The translations under genes and the position numbers were made by a program. Below are positions 43,182 to 51,220 of a DNA stretch of 64,000 nucleotides, one piece after another. The notes beneath the pieces were generated by a model. The model did not search any database, was not told the DNA's origin, and saw only the letters and a list, made by a program, of their open reading frames with translations. The stretch covers positions 372,001 to 436,000 of the forward strand of contig NZ_JAJMOY010000002.1 of NCBI RefSeq assembly GCF_020991415.1. Direction: 5' to 3'. The stretch comes from Flavobacterium sp. ENC (lineage in GTDB: Bacteria; Bacteroidota; Bacteroidia; Flavobacteriales; Flavobacteriaceae). The first letter of the stretch is position 1. Each line of letters opens with the position of its first letter.

Positions 43182-46100
43182 ATGAAAACATATTTATATA
43201 GTATAGTACTGATCCTGATGGTGTCATTGGGACATGAACAAACCAAAGATGTTCCTGTAACTCCTGTGGAGACTTCTGTAGCAGCCCCTATGGCAGCCCC
43301 TCCCGGAGGCGGCGGTGGCGGCGAAACTTCCTACCGCTGGTACGAGGATTACGATGGTGATGGCTTTGGAAATCCAACCATAAGCCTGTTAAGCCCAACC
43401 AAGCCGAATGGTTATGTGAGCAACCAGAGCGATCTGGATGATAATAACGCCTACATTACCAATATTGCGCCCCAGACCTTTTACCAGGATGCCGATAATG
43501 ATACCTTCGGGAATCCGAATGTTACCGGTTCCTATAGTGTAAAACCGCCGGGCTATGTGACCAACAACTCCGATTATAACGATACCACGGCCAATATCAC
43601 CAACATTGCACCACAGTATTTCTATCAGGATAGTGACGGGGATACTTTCGGAAACCCGAATGCTAAAGTTTATTACAGTGTAAAACCAACAGGGTATGTG
43701 ACCAACAGCAGTGATTATAATGATACCACCGCCAATATTACCAATATAGCACCCTCGACTTTTTACAGGGATGTTGACAATGATACGTTCGGAAATCCGG
43801 CCGTTACGGTCTTTTACAGCGTAAAACCGACAGGCTATGTGACCAACAATACCGACTGTAATGATAACGACGTTACCCTGAATCCCAATACAAAATGGTA
43901 CGCCGACAACGATCTGGACGGCCTGGGCGATCCAGCTGTTTTTGTGTCCCAATGTACCACTCCGGCAGGCAACTATGTTAGAAATAACACCGATAATTGT
44001 CCACTGGTTAAAGGCACCAATTCGGACTGTTCCAATATACTGATGCCGTCGGATTATAATTATGTGGTGACCAAAAACTATAAAAAAGCCACCACTGCAG
44101 TTTTGGAATTTCCAGCTGTAGATCAGGTACAGACCAGTATCACGTATTTTGACGGACTAGGCAGACCCATACAGCAAATAGCCAACAAACAGTCGGCCAA
44201 TGGAAAAGACATTGTAACGCACATCACTTATGATGCTTTTGGAAGACAGGTGCAGGAATACCTGCCGTATGAAGCCGCTTCGCTAAATATCTCATTTGTA
44301 CCCAACGCACAGACCGGGGCAGTAACGTTCTACAATACGACCAAATACGAGAATACGGCCAATCCGTTTTCGCAAAAGGAACTCGAGTCTTCCCCATTGA
44401 ACCGTGTCTTAAAACAGGCAGCTCCCGGAACGGCATGGGCCATGAATCAGGGGCATGAAATCAAACTCGATTACCAGACCAATACCGCTACGGAAGTTAA
44501 ACTATACAAGGCGACAGCGACCTGGACGCCAGCTTTAGGGTTGTTTGACATCGCTTTTGCGGATGCCGGAAATTACGACGCCAGTGAACTTATAAAATCG
44601 GTTACCTATGACGAAAACACCGCAGCCACGCCAACAGAAACGGCCGGATCTACGGTAGAATTTAAAAACAAAGAAGGACAGGTCATTTTAAAAAGAACCT
44701 ACGAAGCCGGAATCAAACACGATACCTATTACGTCTACGACCCTTACGGCAACCTGACCTATGTACTGCCTCCAAAAGCGGAAGGAACCATTACGGCAGC
44801 TATTCTGGATAACTTGTGTTACCAGTACAAATACGATTACCGTAACCGACTGGTAGAGAAAAAACTGCCGGGCAAACAATGGGAGTTTATCGTCTATGAC
44901 AAACTCGACCGGCCTGTGGCGACAGGTCCTGCCAATTCCCCTTTTTCGGATCTCACCACTACCGGCTGGCTGATTACCAAATACGATGCTCTGGGCCGTC
45001 CTGTTTATACCGGATGGAACAATGTCAGCAGCACTTCTGCCACGAGAAAAACATTGCAGGATGCCCAAAATTTGGCTACGGTCTTGTTTGAAAGCAAACA
45101 AACTTCCGGGACGATTGATGGAATAGCCGTTAATTACAGCAACCTTATAGCCCCGACTACGTTTAAATTACTGACTGTCAATTACTACGATAATTATGTT
45201 TTTCCAAGTGCGCAGACAGTACCAGCCAGTATCGAAACTCAGACCGTTTTAACCAACGTTAAAACACTGCCCACGGGAAGCTGGACCAGAGTACCAACCT
45301 TGGCTGCGGCTGTTTTGGCAGAAGTAACTACTATTTTTTACGACACCAAAGCGCACCCTATACGATCCTATACTGCCAACCATCTGAAAGGCTATACCTA
45401 TACGGAAAGTAAACTGGACACGTTCTCCGGGCAATTGCAATACAGTATTACAAGGCACAAAAGATCAGATTTGGCTGTTGATCTTGAACTCATGACCAAA
45501 GATGCTTTTACGTATTCACCCCAGGATCGTTTACTGACCCAGACCCATCAGATTAATGGAGGCACCATTGAGGTGATTGCCAGTAATACATACGATGAGC
45601 TTGGACAATTAACCTCGAAAAAGGTGGGAGGCAATACCCAGAACATCAATTATACCTATAACATCCGTGGCTGGCTGACGGGGATTAATGATGTTGCGGC
45701 TTTGAGCAAGGCAGGAGATCCGAAAGATTTGTTTGCTTTTAAAATCAATTACAACAATACACCTGCGATCACGGGCGGTAAAGCCTTATACAACGGAAAT
45801 ATTGCCGAGACTTTCTGGAGCAGTACTTCTGATGCGACACCGATAGTACGTGGATACGCGTATTTATACGACAATCTAAACCGTCTGAAGACAAGTGTTT
45901 ATAAACGTGATGCTGTAATCACTAATGCCTACAGTGAGAACCTGACTTATGATAAAAACGGAAATATAAACAGCATCATCCGTAACGGAAACAGTGAGAC
46001 CGCTACACAGATTGATGCTTTGGTATACACATATGCAGGTACCAATACCACCAACCAGCTTGTAAAAGTCGTGGACAATGCCCCGGCAGCTTCTAAAGTT

Positions 46101-47273
46101 TTTGGTTTTACGGACAGCCCTGCCAATGTGGTTGATGATTACAGTTATGATGCCAATGGGAATATGACCAAAGACAGCAACAAAAACATCACGGCTATTA
46201 CGTACAATCATTTAAATTTACCCATTAAGATAACTTTTGCAACAACAGGGAATATTGTTTACATTTACAACGCTGCGGGGCAAAAAGTGCAGAAAATTGT
46301 AAATGAAATCGGGAAATCTTTGGTAACGACGGATTATCTGGGCGGTTATCAGTACGATAATGGTTTGCTAAAGTTTTTCCCCACAACAGAGGGCTATGTG
46401 GAACCTTCGGGAAGTTCTTATAAATATGTGTACCAGTACAAAGATCATCTGGGTAATGTACGTTTGAGTTATGATAAAACTCTTGTCATTAAGGAAGAGA
46501 GTAATTTTTATCCTTTTGGGTTAAAACAGGAAGGGTATAATACGCTTAAAATCGGTGTAGAGAATAAGTATAAGTTTAATGGAAAAGAGCTGCAAGACGA
46601 ACTGGGGCTTAACATGTACGACTTTGGTGGGCGTATGTATATGCCAGATATTGTTAGAACAACCACTATTGACCCAATGGCTGAAAAGTTTTATAATCTA
46701 TCACCACAATCATTCTTAAATAATAACCCGTTATCATTTATAGACCCAACAGGAATGGAATCAGAAGGTATTATTGACCCTCCCAAAAACAAGCAAACTG
46801 CTATGCAAAGAGCATACGATTCAAAAACAGGTAATACTGATGGTTTAAAGTTAATAGTAAATTTTTTAGGAGACATAAATACGTACGTAAGAGAAAAAAT
46901 CGGATTAAGCGATAAAGATTTAACGACTACTGCTACTTCTAAAAAAGGAGGTAATGAAAATCAAAAAACAACGGGTAAAGCAGGTGATAAAATTAATGCT
47001 GACCCATTTCTTGATGGTGCGCCTGGTTCAGCTAGTAAAGGCAATAATCTTAGTAAAGGTAAAGACTTTATAAAAGCTGTAAAAGACGTAAATTCGTTGT
47101 TTAAAAAAGGTCAAAAAGTTGGAGAGAAAGTTAATGAAGTTGTTAAAGAAAATTCTGGTAAAAGCGAAAAACCGGCAGATATGATATACCTTGTTAAAGA
47201 TGATAAAAATCCAAGTAATAATGTGCAAGTAAATAGAGCAGATTATGAGGCACAACAAAAAAAGAAGCAATAA
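43182..47273 (+). CDS. RHS core protein with TSP3-like repeats, DUF6443 and variable C-terminal toxin tip
   Basis: This is a 1363-aa protein with an N-terminal signal peptide (MKTYLYSIVLILMVSLG). A Pro/Gly linker (APPGGGGGG) precedes five ~45-residue repeats with D-x-D-x-D-x-FGNP motifs, probably calcium-binding as in thrombospondin type 3 repeats. A DUF6443-like segment follows ('VQTSITYFDGLGRPIQQIAN'), then many YD-repeats. The core ends 'FNGKELQDELGLNMYDFGGR...FIDPTGM'. The tip (about 1190-1363) is Lys/Asn/Gly-rich, starts 'IIDPPKNKQTAMQRAYDS' and ends 'IYLVKDDKNPSNNVQVNRADYEAQQ'. I do not recognise its toxin family. The first immunity candidate starts 2 bp after the stop. Confidence 0.88.
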   Translation: MKTYLYSIVLILMVSLGHEQTKDVPVTPVETSVAAPMAAPPGGGGGGETSYRWYEDYDGDGFGNPTISLLSPTKPNGYVSNQSDLDDNNAYITNIAPQTFYQDADNDTFGNPNVTGSYSVKPPGYVTNNSDYNDTTANITNIAPQYFYQDSDGDTFGNPNAKVYYSVKPTGYVTNSSDYNDTTANITNIAPSTFYRDVDNDTFGNPAVTVFYSVKPTGYVTNNTDCNDNDVTLNPNTKWYADNDLDGLGDPAVFVSQCTTPAGNYVRNNTDNCPLVKGTNSDCSNILMPSDYNYVVTKNYKKATTAVLEFPAVDQVQTSITYFDGLGRPIQQIANKQSANGKDIVTHITYDAFGRQVQEYLPYEAASLNISFVPNAQTGAVTFYNTTKYENTANPFSQKELESSPLNRVLKQAAPGTAWAMNQGHEIKLDYQTNTATEVKLYKATATWTPALGLFDIAFADAGNYDASELIKSVTYDENTAATPTETAGSTVEFKNKEGQVILKRTYEAGIKHDTYYVYDPYGNLTYVLPPKAEGTITAAILDNLCYQYKYDYRNRLVEKKLPGKQWEFIVYDKLDRPVATGPANSPFSDLTTTGWLITKYDALGRPVYTGWNNVSSTSATRKTLQDAQNLATVLFESKQTSGTIDGIAVNYSNLIAPTTFKLLTVNYYDNYVFPSAQTVPASIETQTVLTNVKTLPTGSWTRVPTLAAAVLAEVTTIFYDTKAHPIRSYTANHLKGYTYTESKLDTFSGQLQYSITRHKRSDLAVDLELMTKDAFTYSPQDRLLTQTHQINGGTIEVIASNTYDELGQLTSKKVGGNTQNINYTYNIRGWLTGINDVAALSKAGDPKDLFAFKINYNNTPAITGGKALYNGNIAETFWSSTSDATPIVRGYAYLYDNLNRLKTSVYKRDAVITNAYSENLTYDKNGNINSIIRNGNSETATQIDALVYTYAGTNTTNQLVKVVDNAPAASKVFGFTDSPANVVDDYSYDANGNMTKDSNKNITAITYNHLNLPIKITFATTGNIVYIYNAAGQKVQKIVNEIGKSLVTTDYLGGYQYDNGLLKFFPTTEGYVEPSGSSYKYVYQYKDHLGNVRLSYDKTLVIKEESNFYPFGLKQEGYNTLKIGVENKYKFNGKELQDELGLNMYDFGGRMYMPDIVRTTTIDPMAEKFYNLSPQSFLNNNPLSFIDPTGMESEGIIDPPKNKQTAMQRAYDSKTGNTDGLKLIVNFLGDINTYVREKIGLSDKDLTTTATSKKGGNENQKTTGKAGDKINADPFLDGAPGSASKGNNLSKGKDFIKAVKDVNSLFKKGQKVGEKVNEVVKENSGKSEKPADMIYLVKDDKNPSNNVQVNRADYEAQQKKKQ
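43325..44010 (+). repeat. Internal TSP3-like coding repeats
   Basis: Five coding units of about 140 bp lie inside the RHS core gene. Units 2 to 4 are the most alike, each encoding a version of 'FYQDxDxDTFGNP...VKPTGYVTNNSDYNDT'. Units 1 and 5 are more diverged and have the fullest acidic loops (DYDGDGFGNP; DNDLDGLGDP). The number of units may vary between strains by slippage or recombination. Confidence 0.8.
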
Positions 47274-47275
47274 AA

Positions 47276-48043
47276 ATGAAAAAAATATACATAACAGGAT
47301 TCGCTGTATTACTTGGTCTGATTTTTTTATTTTTTTATTTTAAAGATGGAAAAGTGCATATTTTAAGAGAATATAGCCCGTCGGGAAAACTAATTAAAAC
47401 ACACGAATATATTATTAGATATGGCGACACAATTTTGCAAGGAAAATTTGTAAACTATAATGAAAAAGGAATTAAAATTGCAGAAGGGCAATTTTTAGCA
47501 AATGAACCAAATGGAATATTTTCTTATTATTATGATAATGGAAAATTAGAATCTGTATTTTATCGAAAAAATGGTGACATTACTTTAGAAAGTACCTATT
47601 ACAATCCAAATAGCTTAATTACAAAATATTCTATGTGTAATGATTCTGGAGAACCTAAATTTATTATCGAGTTTGATGATAAAGCAGTAAAAAGATACAC
47701 TGGCTACGTAGTATATCCAGTAAAACAATATAAAATTGAGAATAAAAGACAAATTGAAGTTAAAACTGGAGACGTGCTAAAAGTTGGAGATGTTATAAAA
47801 TATGACTATTTACTAGCCAATATACCCAATACCAAAAGAACCTTTAAAATAGAAACTGAAGGTATTGATAATTCAAAAGTAAAACGAACCATTTCTAAAG
47901 AAGCACCAACGCATATTATTGTTGAAGAAGTTTTGACTAAAAAGGGGCTCAACAGAATCAAAGCAATTACCCAATATGAATTTACTGATACAGTAACACC
48001 AGTAAAGAACGATACCGTTTCTTTTGATATTAATGTAAAATAA
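47276..48043 (+). CDS. MORN/YwqK-like membrane-anchored immunity candidate
   Basis: This is a 255-aa protein. Residues 5-22 form one hydrophobic segment (ITGFAVLLGLIFLFFYF), a signal anchor. The next ~100 residues contain MORN/YwqK-type repeats ('LQGKFVNYNEKGIKIAEGQF', 'NGIFSYYYDNGKLESVFYRKNGD'). The C-terminal half is β-rich without a recognised domain. YwqK-like proteins are common immunity or antitoxin partners next to Bacteroidota RHS toxins. It lies 2 bp after the RHS toxin gene, so it is the best candidate for its cognate immunity protein. Confidence 0.65.
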   Translation: MKKIYITGFAVLLGLIFLFFYFKDGKVHILREYSPSGKLIKTHEYIIRYGDTILQGKFVNYNEKGIKIAEGQFLANEPNGIFSYYYDNGKLESVFYRKNGDITLESTYYNPNSLITKYSMCNDSGEPKFIIEFDDKAVKRYTGYVVYPVKQYKIENKRQIEVKTGDVLKVGDVIKYDYLLANIPNTKRTFKIETEGIDNSKVKRTISKEAPTHIIVEEVLTKKGLNRIKAITQYEFTDTVTPVKNDTVSFDINVK

Positions 48044-48047
48044 AAAA

Positions 48048-48521
48048 ATGATAGTAGTTTCAAAATTTGAAAAACTTTACCTTTTGAGAAAAGCCCTTAT
48101 ACCAATTATTTGTATTGGGTTAAGTCTTTTACTTTTGGATGTTAAGATTTATTATAAAAAAGATGCTGATGTAATTTTTCCCGTCTTTTTTCTTTTAGTT
48201 CTTGGTTGTTTAGTTTTACTCTACAACTTAAATTCTATTTATAAACTCATCCTGGAAGAAAAAAAAATCACGAAAATTTACTTTCTATCACGAAAGACAG
48301 AAAGTATTCCTTACACATCTATCAAAAGTTTAGAAAAAGAATTTATTAACGGTTCTTATATTTTTGAGGTTGGCCAAATTACTCCTGGGTATTATAGCTA
48401 TACATTTAACTTAGAAAAAGACAAAAAATTGATCGTATCTCCATTATATTTTAAAAATTGTAATCAATTAATTAGAGAAATTAATCTCCTAGCTGGCACT
48501 AGCGTCTCGCAAGTGTCTTAA
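48048..48521 (+). CDS. Two-TM protein with PH-like cytoplasmic domain
   Basis: This is a 157-aa protein. Two transmembrane helices lie at about 16-32 (ALIPIICIGLSLLLLDV) and 43-64 (IFPVFFLLVLGCLVLLY), followed by a ~90-residue β-rich domain ('LILEEKKITKIYFLSRKTESIPYTSIKSLEKE' in outline) with the look of a bacterial PH/YcxB-like domain. It starts 4 bp after the preceding gene and ends just before a terminator, so it closes the RHS transcription unit. An accessory immunity or stress role is possible. No specific family is assigned. Confidence 0.6.
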   Translation: MIVVSKFEKLYLLRKALIPIICIGLSLLLLDVKIYYKKDADVIFPVFFLLVLGCLVLLYNLNSIYKLILEEKKITKIYFLSRKTESIPYTSIKSLEKEFINGSYIFEVGQITPGYYSYTFNLEKDKKLIVSPLYFKNCNQLIREINLLAGTSVSQVS

Positions 48522-48530
48522 ATATAACAT

Positions 48531-48560
48531 AAAACCTAGCATTGCTAGGTTTTATTTTTT
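48531..48560 (+). terminator. Rho-independent terminator after the RHS unit
   Basis: AAAACCTAGC / GCTAGGTTTT form a 10-bp perfect stem with an ATT loop, followed by ATTTTTT. It lies 10 bp after the stop of the two-TM gene. Confidence 0.85.
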
Positions 48561-48582
48561 TAGAAATAAATAAAAAGGTTTT

Positions 48583-49110
48583 ATGAATAAAGTGTTTACT
48601 GGATTTTGTATCCTCTTTAGTTTGATAAATTATAATTTATACTCACAAAATAAATTAGATGATTATAAAAGGTTAATTGATTCTACAATTGTTATTAAAT
48701 CTGTTGAAACATATAGAGACTTTCAGGGAGAGTTAAATAAAAAAAATGAAACAGATAATTGGAAGAATTATATTGCTGATTATAAACATCACATTGAGAA
48801 TATATATTTAATTGACAATAATAACCAAGCGTACTTAATGCCAATGTCAAAAGATATTGAGATTAAGTTTAAACAAATTGATATTTACAATAAAAAAAAT
48901 AAAAAATTATTAAAAGAAGGAATTGATGTATGGAAAATAATACCAAATTTAGAAAACAATCAATTGAAAACTACCATTATCAATTTTAAAGTTACTTGTA
49001 GTAAAAACAAGTATCAATTTGCAAATGGTGGAGGAACAACAACTATTTTTGAATATTCGTGCGAACAAAAAAAATGGATATTAATTAGTAGTACAACTAC
49101 TGCACCATAA
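48583..49110 (+). CDS. Secreted immunity-array protein
   Basis: This is a 175-aa protein with a signal peptide (MNKVFTGFCILFSLINYNLYSQ). The mature part is Lys/Asn/Ile-rich and β-structured at the C-terminus ('QFANGGGTTTIFEYSCEQKKWILISSTTTAP'-type ending). It lies between two terminators, so it forms its own transcription unit after the RHS toxin/immunity unit. The periplasmic location and position fit an orphan immunity protein. No family is recognised. Confidence 0.6.
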   Translation: MNKVFTGFCILFSLINYNLYSQNKLDDYKRLIDSTIVIKSVETYRDFQGELNKKNETDNWKNYIADYKHHIENIYLIDNNNQAYLMPMSKDIEIKFKQIDIYNKKNKKLLKEGIDVWKIIPNLENNQLKTTIINFKVTCSKNKYQFANGGGTTTIFEYSCEQKKWILISSTTTAP

Positions 49111-49135
49111 TTCAAAAAATTAAGATTAAATCATA

Positions 49136-49172
49136 AAAAGCCACTCCGTAAAGAAGTGGCTTTTGGCTTTTA
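49136..49172 (+). terminator. Rho-independent terminator
   Basis: AAAAGCCACT / AGTGGCTTTT form a 10-bp stem with a 9-nt loop (CCGTAAAGA), followed by a T-rich tract. It lies 25 bp after the stop of the 175-aa gene. Confidence 0.85.
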
Positions 49173-49181
49173 TGTCTCATA

Positions 49182-49433
49182 CTCGAATCATGTAAATAAA
49201 TTAAGTAAAAGTTCTGCACTATCCGAAAAAGAACACTATAAAAGACGTGAAGTTGATAAAGAGCTACTTTTTAATTGAACCTTAAAAATAAATATAAAAT
49301 GGTTTAAAGTAAGTTAAACCATTTGGTAATTTGTGAAATTAATTATTATATATTTGAGAATAAATACAATACTGATCATACATAGCTAACTATTTTGGAT
49401 GTGTTTGTATGATAAAGTCATAGATATAAATTA
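49182..49433. other. Intergenic DNA between immunity array and cassette modules
   Basis: Positions 49182-49277 read as about 30 codons ending '...LSEKEHYKRREVDKELLFN' and a stop, with no start codon; this may be the tail of a decayed gene. A perfect 11-bp inverted repeat lies at 49297-49324 (AAATGGTTTAA, loop AGTAAG, TTAAACCATTT). AGCTAAC at 49384-49390 and GTTGTGCG at 49434 bracket a ~50-bp stretch that may be a recombination site for the first cassette. Confidence 0.4.
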
Positions 49434-50370
49434 GTTGTGCGTCACTTTCGAGAGACAGAAAACCTAACGAAAAAAGAAAGGATTTAATATAAAAATGAGC
49501 AAATTTATTACAGGTTTAGAACTCGAAGAAACTATCTCTAAAATAATATGGGAAACAAAAGAAACGCTTTTAATTGTTTCGCCATTTATAAAATTAGATG
49601 ATTATTTCAAAAAGTTATTTGACAATCATTTGAATAATCCAAAAATTCATATTTAATTGTTTTTGGAAAAAACGAAAATAATATCAGCCGAAGCTTAAGC
49701 AAAAATGATTTTGAATATTTCAAAAAATTCCTAAATATCAGTATTATTTATGTTCCAAATTTACACGCAAAATATTACGGAAATGAGAAAAAAGGAGTTA
49801 TAACTTCTATAAATCTTTATGATTATTCATTCAAAAACAATATTGAATTTGGGGTATATTCTGAACTAAATATTGTAAACAAAATAACAAATAAAACTGA
49901 AAAAGATGCTTGGGAAACTTGTTGGAAACTTGCAGAAGAAAACGAAGCAGTATTTGTAAAAAGACCAGTTTACCAAAAGAAATTATTAAGTGCAATATTA
50001 GGGAAAAACTATGTAAAATCTGATATTTTAATTGATACAACCGATAAATTTTATTCTGGTTTTGGAAACAATAATCGAAATGCAATCAAAACAATTTTAG
50101 ATTTTAAAGAAGAAATTATTTTAGGTTCTGAAGAAATAAATGTTCCTACGAGAACAGAAATTGAGAAGTCAACTAATGGTTTTTGCATTAGAACTGGACA
50201 AAAAATTATTTTTAATCCAAAAATGCCATTTTGTGATTATTCTTACCGAAGTTGGAAAAGTTTTTCAAATTATGATTACAAAGAAAATTATTGTCATAGA
50301 ACTGGAAAAGAATCATTTGGAAAAACATCAATGAGAAAACCGATATTATAAAAAAAAACGAACGCACAAC
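49434..50370 (+). mobile_element. Cassette-like module 1 (PLD-like gene)
   Basis: The left end GTTGTGCGT (49434-49442) is the exact reverse complement of ACGCACAAC (50362-50370) at the right end. The gene lies between them in the + direction. The two following modules show the same arrangement with different end sequences. In integron cassettes the first bases of a cassette pair with its own attC R'' arm in just this way. Confidence 0.6.
49495..50351 (+). pseudogene. Phospholipase D-like protein, frameshifted
   Basis: ATG at 49495 starts MSKFITGLELEETISKIIWE and continues 'LLIVSPFIKLDDYFKKLF', but reaches TAA at 49654. Translation resumes one base out of phase at about 49656 as 'IVFGKNENNISRSL...VPNLHAKYYGNEK' and runs to 50351. 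One missing T in the run near 49653 explains the break; repaired it would be about 285 aa. 'HAK' gives the HxK half of a PLD motif, in a protein of the size of PLD-like nucleases found in defence loci. It could be a true pseudogene or a sequencing error. Confidence 0.7.
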
Positions 50371-50383
50371 AGCTACTACAACT

Positions 50384-51097
50384 TTGGCAGTAATACTTAG
50401 CACACTAATGAAAAAAATTTTAGAAGACACAAACACTTTCTTAGCGTCCATAATTGGAATTATTGGCGGGTTTATTTGGGCTATAAAAAACAATTGGGAC
50501 TATGAACCAATTATTCTGTTATCAGTTTCGACAGTTGCTTTAATTTGTTTCTTAGCAATAAAATTCTTCGGAGAAAATACAAGACCAAATGTGGAAGCAG
50601 AATTAAAACGAACTGGCAGTAATCGTGGACCACAGATGATTTTGCCAGGCTTGAGTCCACAGAATGCGGAAGGTCATTATTTACCACAAGAAAATGGCAT
50701 TTTTCACTATGATTTTGAGTACAAATACAATTTAATAATCAGAAATAATTCGACTCAGAATGCATATAATGTTAAGGTTTACGTCGAAAAAAATTATTCT
50801 TTAAAATTTCTAAATGAAACAAACTTACTTGATCCACTTACTGTAGACAAATCAAAAATTATTAAAGCTGAATATAATTTTGGAAGAAACTTTTCGTCAC
50901 AGGAATCATTAAACGAGCTATCAAATCACTTTAACGACGAAATTCGGAAAACAAAGTTTGTAATTGAATATCAAGATGAGCAACGGAAAACCTATTTTAC
51001 CGAATTTTTCCCACCAAATACAAATATTCACGCAAAGAAGAAACCGAAAATGGGAAGTCAAGAATTTAGACAGATTTAAAACAGTACTACTGCCAAC
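50384..51097 (+). mobile_element. Cassette-like module 2 (two-TM protein gene)
   Basis: The left end TTGGCAGTAAT (50384-50394) is complementary in 10 of 11 positions to ACTACTGCCAA (51086-51096), which is followed by C. It lies 13 bp after the right end of module 1. The end sequence differs from those of modules 1 and 3, so this is not one repeated element but module-specific pairing. Confidence 0.6.
50408..51079 (+). CDS. Two-TM protein of unknown function in a defence-type cassette
   Basis: ATG at 50408 (MKKILEDTNTF) is chosen; the ORF extends upstream only from a TTG at 50384 that belongs to the module end. This gives 223 aa. Two hydrophobic helices lie at about 13-29 (FLASIIGIIGGFIWAI) and 36-54 (PIILLSVSTVALICFLAIKFF). 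A cytoplasmic or periplasmic β-rich domain follows ('FEYKYNLIIRNNSTQNAYNVKVYVEKN' in outline) that resembles an Ig-like fold. It fills the cassette from end to end. Its neighbours encode PLD-like and Shedu proteins, so a role in phage defence or other conflict is plausible, but there is no direct evidence. Confidence 0.6.
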   Translation: MKKILEDTNTFLASIIGIIGGFIWAIKNNWDYEPIILLSVSTVALICFLAIKFFGENTRPNVEAELKRTGSNRGPQMILPGLSPQNAEGHYLPQENGIFHYDFEYKYNLIIRNNSTQNAYNVKVYVEKNYSLKFLNETNLLDPLTVDKSKIIKAEYNFGRNFSSQESLNELSNHFNDEIRKTKFVIEYQDEQRKTYFTEFFPPNTNIHAKKKPKMGSQEFRQI

Positions 51098-51220
51098 AGC
51101 GATTTTATGCAATTGCGAATTTAGTGGTAAGTTCACGTTTACGTTTCGCAAGAAATTTATCTTAGCTGAAAAAACGTGGTTCCGAAGCTCGCAACCTCGC
51201 CAAGCGCCGGAAGGTTAGCG
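51086..51220 (+). other. Candidate attC-like recombination site between modules 2 and 3
   Basis: This is a 135-bp non-coding stretch from CTGCCAAC at its left (R''-like, paired with the start of module 2) to GGTTAGCG at its right (R'-like, start of module 3). GC-rich blocks in the second half (CTCGCAACCTCGCC, AAGCGCCGG) stand out against the AT-rich genes around it. The 7-base ends only loosely fit the RYYYAAC/GTTRRRY consensus. Confidence 0.45.

Noticed and set aside
49736..50340. Antisense frames across the PLD-like gene as genes (49831-50085, 50212-50493)
   Set aside because: They are shadows of the + strand reading frame, which carries the recognisable motifs after correcting one frameshift.
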